From positions 1 to 5,236 of the forward strand of contig JAWOJF010000010.1 in NCBI GenBank assembly GCA_046481785.1: a DNA stretch of 5,236 nt, in the 5' to 3' direction. Position 1 is the first letter of the stretch. Every line of letters starts with the position of its first letter. Origin of the DNA: JAWOJF01 sp046481785 (GTDB lineage: Bacteria > Bacteroidota > Ignavibacteria > Ignavibacteriales > Ignavibacteriaceae). Below are positions 1 through 5,236 of this stretch, in pieces. The translations under genes were made by a program, and so were the position numbers. The notes under the pieces were generated by a model. It made no database searches, was not told the DNA's origin, and saw only the letters and a list, made by a program, of their open reading frames with translations.

Positions 1-1302
1 TCTTTCCGCATTTTCAACACCTAGTCCAAAATCCAAACCGACCTGCTGATCTTTATAAGCGAAGGAAATATTATCAAGAGTATCAACAAAACAGATGTTA
101 TTAAATTCTTCATATACACCCATTTTTTGTTTATAGGTATATTCAATATTAAGGTTGGCTATATAATAAGGTAGTATTGCAACTTCATTGCAATGAATTT
201 CATTTTTGTATTTATATTCAAGTTTGTTCTTTGGTAAAAAGTCTATAATCTCGGTTACAAAAGTCCCGGTTCCTGTAAAAGGGTCTAAGATTTCAACATC
301 TTTATCATACATGAACTTTCCAAAATGAGTATGGAGCAGGTAATCGGTAGATTCAATCATAAACCGTACAATCTCATTTGGCGTATATATTATTCCTAAC
401 CTGTCGGCAGCTTTTATATTGTAAGCTTTATAGAAATTTTCGTAAATAACCTTCAGGAATCTCTGTTTTTCCTGATGGTTATAAATATCGGTGGCAGTGC
501 GTTTTATTACTTTATAATAATTATCAACCTTTTCAAGAGTTTCCCTTTTAGTCCTGCCGGTAAAAAAAGTATCAACAACTTTATCAAGCTCAACAGCAAT
601 ATTGTTTTCCCTGTGAAACTGAGATTCATTAAAAACAGTCAGGAATATCTCTTCAGTTAATATATGTTGAATCATCATTTCCCGTATATCTGCCATTATC
701 ATAATGGGATTAATTGATTCATGACAAATAGCTAAAAAATTATCTGCTGATTCTTTGAATTTTTTATTGCTCTTCTCCTCATTTTCAATCATTTGTCTGA
801 GGGTATCTACAACTGTCGGAATATCCTCTTTGAACTTTTCTATTGCTTCTCTGAAATCCCGGATTTCCGGTCTTTCATAATTAACAAACTTTGTAAGCAG
901 TTCATCTAATGCATCAGCATCATTTACATCAGCCTCTTTACATCTTACACCATGCTGTATTAGTATAACTTTTTGTGAATCTTCAAAGAGTATGTTGCTT
1001 GTCGGGTAGCCTTTGCTGATTTTATCATCAATCTCTTTATCTAAATCATCATCTTTATCCTTGCTTTCCCAATATCCCCAATCGAGGCGCAAAGTATCTT
1101 TAACCGTACCATCCGGTTTAACTATTTTATCTTCTTTTGTTTTAAATTCAAGTTGAGGAACCAGGAAGAGGTTTTTAGTTCTGCAATATTCATTTAGCAG
1201 CTTATAAAAAGCACCGGAAATTGCGCCCTCATTGTGTGAACCGCCATATTGGATAATGCGTTCTACTTCTGCCTGGTATTCTTTAACTAGATAGGTGGAC
1301 AT
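1..1302 (-). CDS. Type IIG-like restriction endonuclease/N6-adenine DNA methyltransferase, N-terminal 434 residues (C-terminus off window)
   Basis: The frame is open without a stop from ATG at 1302 down to base 1, so the gene runs off the left edge. An in-frame TAA at 1317-1315 lies just upstream, and this is the first ATG after it. Residues about 1-120 look like a PD-(D/E)XK nuclease: PDG at 63-65, then GYWESKD at 76-82, with D64, E79 and K81 as likely catalytic residues, followed by KGYP and FEDS. Residues about 130-290 are charged and helical, as in type IIG linkers. The methylase begins with GIIYTPNEIV (from 303) and SAM-binding motif I DPFTGTGTF (340-348), then NEVAILPYYIA. The catalytic NPPY motif and target-recognition domain would lie beyond the window. 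Family members cut and methylate DNA with one polypeptide. Type ISP enzymes have a similar methylase, but no helicase is seen between nuclease and methylase. There is no Shine-Dalgarno sequence. Transcription is divergent from rnpB. Family call is firm; subtype and activity are inferred. Confidence 0.85.
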   Translation of the reverse strand, partial: MSTYLVKEYQAEVERIIQYGGSHNEGAISGAFYKLLNEYCRTKNLFLVPQLEFKTKEDKIVKPDGTVKDTLRLDWGYWESKDKDDDLDKEIDDKISKGYPTSNILFEDSQKVILIQHGVRCKEADVNDADALDELLTKFVNYERPEIRDFREAIEKFKEDIPTVVDTLRQMIENEEKSNKKFKESADNFLAICHESINPIMIMADIREMMIQHILTEEIFLTVFNESQFHRENNIAVELDKVVDTFFTGRTKRETLEKVDNYYKVIKRTATDIYNHQEKQRFLKVIYENFYKAYNIKAADRLGIIYTPNEIVRFMIESTDYLLHTHFGKFMYDKDVEILDPFTGTGTFVTEIIDFLPKNKLEYKYKNEIHCNEVAILPYYIANLNIEYTYKQKMGVYEEFNNICFVDTLDNISFAYKDQQVGLDFGLGVENAER

Positions 1303-1630
1303 TAGGATAAAGTATTATTTGAATAAAGTATTCAGCCTGGGAGATTCCCCCATAAAGCTTTTATTTATGAAACAAATTATAAATCTTTTAGGAAAGGATA
1401 AAGTATTTTCTTTCTGTTGAAGTCCTAGCCAAATCCCCCCACCATCCTAATCCTCAATTGTTAATTATTCATTGTTAATTGTAAATTTTTTACGCCGGTT
1501 TTCTTTTTCTACTGTTTTAAGCAAAGTTATTTATTATATTTACACAATATAGGTTTTGATTAACCGTATAAATAATTAACAAGTAATTAGCAGTTCCGGG
1601 TAAAACCGGGGCATTAGAAGAATAAAAATA
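1303..1630. other. Divergent intergenic spacer between the restriction-modification gene and rnpB
   Basis: I see no gene in this 328-bp AT-rich spacer. It must hold the promoters of both divergent transcripts. It contains several short direct repeats: AAAGTATT near 1309, 1325 and 1400, and two ATTGTTAATT copies at 1457-1466 and 1471-1480. For rnpB, TAGGTTTT at 1550-1557 matches seven of eight positions of the Bacteroidota -7 consensus TAnnTTTG, but no convincing -33 TTTG sits at the right distance. TATAAA at 1567-1572 is an alternative -10 without a well-spaced -35. I could not choose between these. Confidence 0.6.
1376..1381 (-). promoter_or_regulatory. Possible -10 element for the restriction-modification gene
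   Basis: Read on the minus strand this is TATAAT, a perfect sigma-70 -10 hexamer, 74 bp upstream of the ATG at 1302. It runs on into TTG, which also resembles the Bacteroidota -7 box. No good -35 hexamer lies 17 bp upstream, and the surroundings are AT-rich, so a chance match is quite possible. Confidence 0.25.
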
Positions 1631-1759
1631 GTTCATTCCGGGCAATTGCTTTCCCGTTAAGGCGGGAGGGAGGAAAGTCCGAACTTCACAGAACAGGGTG
1701 CCGGGTAACGCCCGGGTCCCGCTTAGGCGGGAACGGAAAGTGCCGCAGAAAATATACAG

Positions 1760-1948
1760 CCCGGCTTCGCTTTCAGCTACGCCGTGGCAGGCTCCGGCTT
1801 CTAAAAGCTGGGACTTTCAGCCGTCATCGCAGAAAGTCATTTGAATCGGCAATTTAAAGCCGGGACTTTCGGCATCGTCGCAGAAAGCCATTTGAATCAG
1901 CAATTTAAAGCCGGGGCTTGCCGCGGCGTAGCTGAAAGCGAAGCCGGG
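1760..1948 (+). repeat. 41-bp inverted repeat forming the expanded P12 helix of RNase P RNA
   Basis: Bases 1760-1800 pair without interruption with 1908-1948: 41 base pairs, three of them G-U (1785/1923, 1790/1918, 1793/1915). The outer 25 pairs (1760-1784 with 1924-1948) are all Watson-Crick. The element sits between the conserved GCAGAAAATATACAG segment and GTAAAGGTGAAAAGG, the position of P12 in type A RNAs such as that of E. coli, where P12 is roughly 30 nt. The 107 nt between the arms hold two tandem repeat copies. The arms contain GCTTCGC and GCGTAGC words that resemble those in the palindromic element at 4061-4191, which hints at a mobile hairpin origin. Confidence 0.92.
1804..1906 (+). 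repeat. Two tandem ~52-nt repeats capping P12
   Basis: Copy 1 is 1804-1855 (52 nt) and copy 2 is 1856-1906 (51 nt). They differ by one base of length and a handful of substitutions. Both begin AAAGCYGGGACTTTC and end AGCAATTT or GGCAATTT. A degraded third start, AAAGCCGGGGCTTGCCGC, begins at 1907 inside the 3' arm of the P12 stem. Copy 1 can fold on itself: GACTTTC (1812-1818) with GAAAGTC (1832-1838), and GCTG (1807-1810) with CGGC (1847-1850). Copy 2 keeps the inner hairpin with one mismatch. The cap of P12 is therefore probably two side-by-side hairpins. Confidence 0.88.
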
Positions 1949-2241
1949 TAAAGGTGAAAAGGCGAGGTAAGAGCTCACCGCCGTAATGGTAACATTGCGT
2001 GGCTGGTAAACCCCACCCGAAGCAAGATCAAATAAGGAAGCTGTTCTGCCTTACGGCGGGATAAGGCTGTTCGTCTGAATGTCTGCTTTACTGCAGGCAA
2101 TGGTTTCCGGGTAGATCGCTGGATCACAGCAGTAATGCTGCGGCTAGATAAATAATTGCCGTCCCGGCTTGCCGGGAAACAAAATTCGGCTTACAGGAAT
2201 GAACTGTTTTATTGTTCTTTAATTCTCTTTAGTATATAATT

Positions 2242-3990
2242 ATGCTGCAAAAGCGTTGGAAAATAAAAGATATAGCTGATGACTACGCAGTAAAATCCCT
2301 TGCTGATTCATTAAACATATCAGAGATTTTAGCACGTCTTTTAATTTTAAGGGATATTAAAAATTTTTCGCAGGCAAGATACTTCTTCCGCCCCTCCCTG
2401 GATTCTATTTATGATCCTTTTCTTATGGACGGCATGGAAGCCGCTACTTACCGCCTTATTAAAGCTCTTACAGGCAACCAGCTTATTTGTGTTTACGGCG
2501 ACTATGATGTTGACGGTACCTGTTCCACTGCCTTAATGTATCTTTTTCTTAAAGAGCTTGGCGCTAATGTTGAATTTTACATCCCTAAAAGATTAACTGA
2601 AGGATACGGCCTTTCCAAATCAGGTATTGACTATGTTAAAAGAATGGGTACTTCTTTGCTCATTTCCGTTGACTGCGGTATTACTGCAGTTGAAGAAACG
2701 GCATACGCCAAAGAACTTGGTATCGATCTGATTATATGCGATCATCATCAGCCCAAAGACCAACTTCCGGATGCGTACGCTGTGCTTGATCCTTTAAAGC
2801 CGGAATGTAATTATCCTTTTAAATATTTATCCGGCGCCGGTGTTGCATTTAAACTTGCACAGGGTGTTGCCGAACGGATTGGAAAAAGAGAACTCCCCCT
2901 TCAGTATCTTGATCTTGTAGCTCTTGCCGGTGCTGCAGATATTGTTCCGCTTATTGATGAAAACAGGGTGCTTGTAAAAGAAGGATTAAACCAGATTAAC
3001 ATACAGCCGCGCCCCGGTGTAAGAGCTTTAATTGAAGTAAGCAATATGGAGCCGGGCAATTTAACATCGGGACAAATAGTATTTACTATTGCTCCAAGGA
3101 TTAATGCAGTCGGCCGCCTCGGGGATGCTCAGCGGGCAGTAGAGCTTCTAATAACAAAGGATATGAATGAAGCGGTTAAGCTTGCACAGGTTCTGGAAAC
3201 GGAAAACTATCAGCGCAGAAAAATTGATGAAGATACTTTTGTTAATGCATTAGATATTGTTGAAAACTCATTAGACCTTGCGGCAGATATTCCTATTATT
3301 CTTCACCAGGAAAAATGGCACCCGGGGGTAATTGGTATTGTAGCATCAAGGCTTGTTGAAAAATATTACCGTCCCACCATAATGCTTACTACTATTGATG
3401 GTGTGGCAAAAGGTTCGGCAAGAAGTATTTCCAATTTTAATATTTATGAAGCTCTTAAAAAATGTGAAGATATACTTATTCATTTTGGCGGGCACCAGGC
3501 CGCGGCAGGGCTTGCAGTTGAGATTGAGAGGATTGAAGAGTTCAGGACAAAATTTAACCAGGTTGTAAAAGAATCAATGAGTGAAGAGGACCTGCTGCCT
3601 GAAATTCATATTGATTCCAAATTAAAATTTTCCGAAATCACTCCCAAATTTTTAAGAATAATAGACCAGTTTTCCCCCTTCGGCCCCGGTAATATGAGGC
3701 CTGTATTTTTATCTGAAAATGTACAGGTTGCCAGTACACCAAGGATTGTTGGCACAAACCATCTTATTGTTAGCTTAAAGCAGAATAATTGTGAAAAGGT
3801 TTTTGACTGCATTGGATTTAATATGGGAAATTATTGTAACCTGATTGGAACAAACGGGCATATGATTGATGTGGTTTATAATATTGATAAAACCACACGC
3901 GATGGAAAAACATTTCCACAATTTAAATTTAAAGATATACGTGTGAAAGAAAAAGAATCATTAGGCGTTGTTAATACGGCTGAATTATGA
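2242..3990 (+). CDS. recJ: Single-stranded-DNA-specific exonuclease RecJ, complete
   Basis: RecJ degrades single-stranded DNA 5' to 3' in the cytoplasm and serves RecF-pathway recombination, base-excision repair and mismatch repair. The 582 residues match the short RecJ form (E. coli 577). The DHH phosphoesterase core has DYDVDG (87-92), SVDCG (142-146), DHH (167-169) and SGAG (197-200), with D233 in GAADIVPL as a further likely metal ligand. The DHHA1 half shows WHPGVIGIVASRL (from 359), GSARS (391-395) and GGHQAAAGL (416-424). FSPFGPGN (477-484) leads into the C-terminal OB-like domain. All expected metal-binding residues are present. ATG 2242 is the first start after an in-frame TAG at 2230-2232, and KRW near the N-terminus fits typical RecJ. 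There is no Shine-Dalgarno sequence; the leader is AT-rich. It follows rnpB by 37 nt, so co-transcription with rnpB is possible. Confidence 0.97.
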   Translation: MLQKRWKIKDIADDYAVKSLADSLNISEILARLLILRDIKNFSQARYFFRPSLDSIYDPFLMDGMEAATYRLIKALTGNQLICVYGDYDVDGTCSTALMYLFLKELGANVEFYIPKRLTEGYGLSKSGIDYVKRMGTSLLISVDCGITAVEETAYAKELGIDLIICDHHQPKDQLPDAYAVLDPLKPECNYPFKYLSGAGVAFKLAQGVAERIGKRELPLQYLDLVALAGAADIVPLIDENRVLVKEGLNQINIQPRPGVRALIEVSNMEPGNLTSGQIVFTIAPRINAVGRLGDAQRAVELLITKDMNEAVKLAQVLETENYQRRKIDEDTFVNALDIVENSLDLAADIPIILHQEKWHPGVIGIVASRLVEKYYRPTIMLTTIDGVAKGSARSISNFNIYEALKKCEDILIHFGGHQAAAGLAVEIERIEEFRTKFNQVVKESMSEEDLLPEIHIDSKLKFSEITPKFLRIIDQFSPFGPGNMRPVFLSENVQVASTPRIVGTNHLIVSLKQNNCEKVFDCIGFNMGNYCNLIGTNGHMIDVVYNIDKTTRDGKTFPQFKFKDIRVKEKESLGVVNTAEL

Positions 3991-4060
3991 TTTAATATAT
4001 GTCAGATCTTTCAAATAATTTAATCGGGATTATGACCTATGTTAGGTTAGGATGAGTTTT

Positions 4061-4191
4061 GGCCTCAAAAGAAAGGCGTTAAGAAATTTTGCGTAGTGAA
4101 GCGTAATGGAAAATTCTGTTTGAGCCCGCCCTGGGGCGAGTTAATTTTCCATAGCGTAATGAAGTAAAATTTTAGCATTTCTTTTGCAGCC
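4061..4191. repeat. Long imperfect palindromic element, probably a dispersed intergenic repeat
   Basis: The left arm (4061-4115) and right arm (4143-4191) are imperfect inverted copies. GGCCTCAAAAGAAAGGC faces GCATTTCTTTTGCAGCC, AAATTTT faces AAAATTT, and AATGGAAAATT faces AATTTTCCAT. The centre (4123-4139) has a GC-rich hairpin, CGCCC (4128-4132 region) against GGGCG. GCGTAATG-like words recur in both arms. Non-coding palindromes of this look, followed by a CTTGATTTTTTGGTTCC tail, are in my recollection frequent between genes in Bacteroidota relatives. A genome search would be needed to show that it is dispersed. It could fold in the 3' region of the recJ transcript and protect or terminate it. 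Confidence 0.7.
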
Positions 4192-4202
4192 TTGATTTTT
4201 TG

Positions 4203-4230
4203 GTTCCTTTTTTATCAAGAAAAAAGGAAC
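4203..4230. repeat. Perfect 11-bp hairpin (GTTCCTTTTTT/AAAAAAGGAAC)
   Basis: Bases 4203-4213 pair perfectly with 4220-4230 around the 6-nt loop ATCAAG. The stem is A/T-rich in its upper half, and no T run follows on the plus strand, so it is not a standard intrinsic terminator. It lies 11 bp after the palindromic element and is probably the tail of the same repeat, which would then extend to about 4240. Confidence 0.75.
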
Positions 4231-4310
4231 TCAGCGAAGCGATCTTATAATGGTTAAGTTGTTTTATTTTGAATAGCAAAGAAATGAATGATTGGTTTAA
4301 CTAAAACCTT

Positions 4311-4328
4311 AAGTCTCTAACGAGACTT
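4311..4328. repeat. Perfect 7-bp hairpin (AAGTCTC-TAAC-GAGACTT)
   Basis: AAGTCTC at 4311-4317 pairs perfectly with GAGACTT at 4322-4328 around a 4-nt loop. It is isolated in AT-rich DNA 140 bp before ruvC. No T run follows on either strand, so a terminator role is weakly supported. It may be a small dispersed palindrome or a repressor-type operator; the sequence alone does not decide. Confidence 0.6.
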
Positions 4329-4468
4329 CAAAATCTGTTCTTAAAACAATCATGTTTTCGTCCTGTTAAATACGAGAGGTTTATTGAAATTGTTTTTCAT
4401 ATTTTTCCAAAGTCACATAGTATCTGTTTAAACTGCATTTTTTAATTTAGAATTTTTAATTCTTAATT

Positions 4469-5008
4469 ATGATAATTCTCGGCGTTGATCCCGGAACAAA
4501 TTTAACCGGCTTTGGTATTATTAAACAAAGCAATGGTTCCTTCGTACGTGTAACAAACGGATTTATAAAACTCCCCCCATCAAAATCCTTAGCTGAAAAA
4601 TTAGAACTTATATATGACGGGCTTGATAAAATTATTAAAACATACAAGCCGGATGAGTTTGCCATTGAGACCGCTTTCTACGGTAAGAATGTACAATCAG
4701 CAATGAAGATAGGTTATGCAAGGGGAGTCTCAATTCTTGCCGCTGTTCATAATGGCGTACCTGCCAGCGAATATTCACCGCGTGAAATAAAAAAATCCGT
4801 TGTTGGAACAGGTGCAGCAAGTAAAGAGCAGGTAAGTTTTATGATTAAAACAATACTCGAATTGAAATCACTAAAAATGAAATTTGATGAAACTGATGCT
4901 CTTGCCGTAGCATTGTGTCATGCATTCAGAGTAAGGACTCCGGCTAAAAAAAGTAAAAACTGGAAAGCATTTGTAGAGGCATTCCCGGAGAGGGTAATAG
5001 ATACATGA
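4469..5008 (+). CDS. ruvC: Crossover junction endodeoxyribonuclease RuvC, complete
   Basis: RuvC is the dimeric Holliday-junction resolvase that cuts symmetric strands of four-way junctions migrated by RuvAB. The 179 residues fit the family (E. coli 173). The RNase H-like fold is shown by GVDPG at 5-9 with D7, then AIETAF at 65-70 with E67, and the C-terminal DETDALAVALCHA from 140 with D140 and D143. These four acidic residues correspond to D7, E66, D138 and D141 of E. coli, so the active site is complete. ATG 4469 is the first start after an in-frame TAA at 4457-4459 and gives the canonical short N-terminus. There is no Shine-Dalgarno sequence. No ruvA or ruvB is visible in the window. The TGA stop (5006-5008) overlaps the first unit of the 8-bp repeat array. 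Confidence 0.97.
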   Translation: MIILGVDPGTNLTGFGIIKQSNGSFVRVTNGFIKLPPSKSLAEKLELIYDGLDKIIKTYKPDEFAIETAFYGKNVQSAMKIGYARGVSILAAVHNGVPASEYSPREIKKSVVGTGAASKEQVSFMIKTILELKSLKMKFDETDALAVALCHAFRVRTPAKKSKNWKAFVEAFPERVIDT

Positions 5009-5191
5009 TTCAAAGATGGAAAGATAAAAAGATTCAAAGATTCAAAGATAAAAAGATTCAAAGATGAAAAGATGAAAAGATTCAAAGATTCAAAGATTCA
5101 AAGATTCAAAGATGGAAAGATTCAAAGATTCAAAGATGGAAAGATTCAAAGATGGAAAGATTCAAAGATGGAAAGATTCAAAGATTGGAAA
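5007..5191 (+). repeat. Tandem 8-bp array, twenty-two GATNNAAA units plus a degenerate end
   Basis: From 5007 to 5182 the sequence is twenty-two uninterrupted 8-bp units in perfect register. Thirteen are GATTCAAA, five GATGGAAA, two GATAAAAA (units 3 and 6) and two GATGAAAA (units 8 and 9). A 9-bp GATTGGAAA at 5183-5191 closes it. Only the fourth and fifth bases of the unit vary among most copies. The last nine units nearly alternate GATGGAAA and GATTCAAA, suggesting later expansion as a 16-bp dimer. The array fills most of the gap between the ruvC stop and the next gene and has no inverted symmetry, so it is not CRISPR-like. No long frame is open through it. The unit length is not a multiple of three. 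Confidence 0.97.
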
Positions 5192-5218
5192 CTCAGATTA
5201 TAAAAAAATAAAATATTT

Positions 5219-5224
5219 GAGGAG
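5219..5224 (+). promoter_or_regulatory. Strong Shine-Dalgarno sequence (GAGGAG) for the last gene
   Basis: GAGGAG lies five bases before ATG 5230, a canonical anti-16S match and spacing. It is the only clear Shine-Dalgarno sequence in the window and fixes the start of the following gene. TATAAA at 5199-5204 could be a -10 for this gene; its -35 would then fall inside the repeat array. Confidence 0.8.
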
Positions 5225-5229
5225 TAAAA

Positions 5230-5236
5230 ATGAATA
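5230..5236 (+). CDS. Start of an unidentified gene (two codons visible)
   Basis: ATG at 5230-5232 followed by AAT gives Met-Asn before the window ends. The call as a gene start depends on the strong Shine-Dalgarno sequence just upstream. The product cannot be identified. It lies downstream of ruvC on the same strand, but the 221-bp gap with the repeat array argues against tight translational coupling. Confidence 0.65.

Larger units (their letters stand above)
1631..2204 (+). ncRNA. rnpB: RNase P RNA, bacterial type A-like, with greatly expanded P12
   Basis: This is the catalytic RNA of RNase P, which removes the 5' leader of pre-tRNAs with the small protein RnpA. The ends are set by helix P1: GTTCATTCC at 1631-1639 pairs with GGAATGAAC at 2196-2204. 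Conserved core sequences appear in the right order: AGGAAAGTCCGAAC (1671-1684), GGAAAGTGCCGCAGAAAATA (1735-1754), GGTGAAAAGG (1953-1962), GGTAAGAGCTCACCG (1966-1980), GGTAAACCCCACCCGAAGCA (2005-2024) and TTCGGCTTAC (2185-2194). CCGAA (1679-1683) pairs with TTCGG (2185-2189) in the P4/P5 core, where many bacteria have CCGGG with CCCGG, a compensated change that supports a functional RNA. At about 574 nt it exceeds the usual 350-420 nt, almost wholly because of 1760-1948, which replaces a normally short P12. recJ begins 37 nt downstream with no obvious terminator between them. Confidence 0.96.
3991..4468. other. recJ-ruvC intergenic region with hairpin elements and no gene
   Basis: I find no convincing gene in these 478 bp. 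The first 70 bp are plain AT-rich sequence. A long imperfect palindrome fills 4061-4191, followed by clean hairpins at 4203-4230 and 4311-4328. The last 140 bp before ruvC are AT-rich, ending in TTTAATTCTTAATT directly before the ATG. The ruvC promoter must lie here if ruvC has its own, but I see no well-spaced -35/-10 pair. Confidence 0.7.

Noticed and set aside
475..660. Plus-strand open frame of 61 codons
   Set aside because: It is antisense to the long restriction-modification reading frame, whose translation carries clear family motifs; this frame has no recognisable product.
1804..1906. CRISPR-like repeat pair
   Set aside because: The copies are directly abutting with no spacers, and they sit inside the RNase P RNA between conserved segments.
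2212..2240. TTGTTC-17 bp-TATAAT, a near-perfect sigma-70 promoter before recJ
   Set aside because: The -10 ends two bases before the recJ ATG, so a transcript would start inside the coding region and lose the start codon. No alternative start precedes Met63 that would keep the RecJ N-terminus. The match is probably chance in AT-rich DNA.
3606..3812. Minus-strand open frame of 68 codons
   Set aside because: Lies wholly antisense within the OB-domain part of recJ, with no motif of its own.
4203..4230. Intrinsic terminator for recJ
   Set aside because: The stem is perfect, but the required T run does not follow it, the upper stem is A/T-only, and it lies more than 200 bp from the stop codon.
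4456..4820. Two minus-strand open frames antisense to ruvC
   Set aside because: ruvC on the plus strand has a complete catalytic set; these frames are by-products of its codon use.
5007..5191. CRISPR array or replication iterons in the octamer array
   Set aside because: There are no spacers, the unit is only 8 bp and has no dyad, and no replication gene or DnaA-box cluster is seen nearby.

Overview
The window reads as chromosomal DNA of a low-GC bacterium, most likely from the Bacteroidota/Ignavibacteria/Chlorobi side of the tree. That placement is an inference. It rests on AT-rich leaders without a Shine-Dalgarno sequence before three of the four gene starts, AT-rich intergenic DNA with a palindromic element of a style I associate with that group, and the general look of the RecJ and RuvC proteins. 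No marker gene settles it.

Layout, left to right. Positions 1-1302 (minus strand) hold the N-terminal 434 codons of a type IIG-like restriction-modification protein: a PD-(D/E)XK-type nuclease segment, a helical linker and the start of an N6-adenine methylase. The rest lies beyond the left edge. After an AT-rich divergent spacer (1303-1630) comes a complete RNase P RNA gene, rnpB (about 1631-2204, plus strand). It is unusually long because one helix, P12 by position, is expanded to about 189 nt: a 41-bp stem capped by two copies of a ~52-nt repeat. recJ (2242-3990) follows 37 nt downstream on the same strand. A 478-bp spacer carries a long imperfect palindrome and two clean hairpins. ruvC (4469-5008) is next, then an in-register array of twenty-two 8-bp GATNNAAA units that begins inside the ruvC stop codon. 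The window ends at the first codons of another plus-strand gene with a strong Shine-Dalgarno sequence.

Functionally, recJ (5'-3' ssDNA exonuclease) and ruvC (Holliday-junction resolvase) both serve recombinational repair, and rnpB makes the catalytic RNA of tRNA 5' processing. These are housekeeping genes. The restriction-modification gene is the only accessory-type gene. I see no clear new multi-gene system. The unusual content is repeat biology: hairpin and tandem repeats built into rnpB, a palindromic intergenic element, and the 8-bp array downstream of ruvC.
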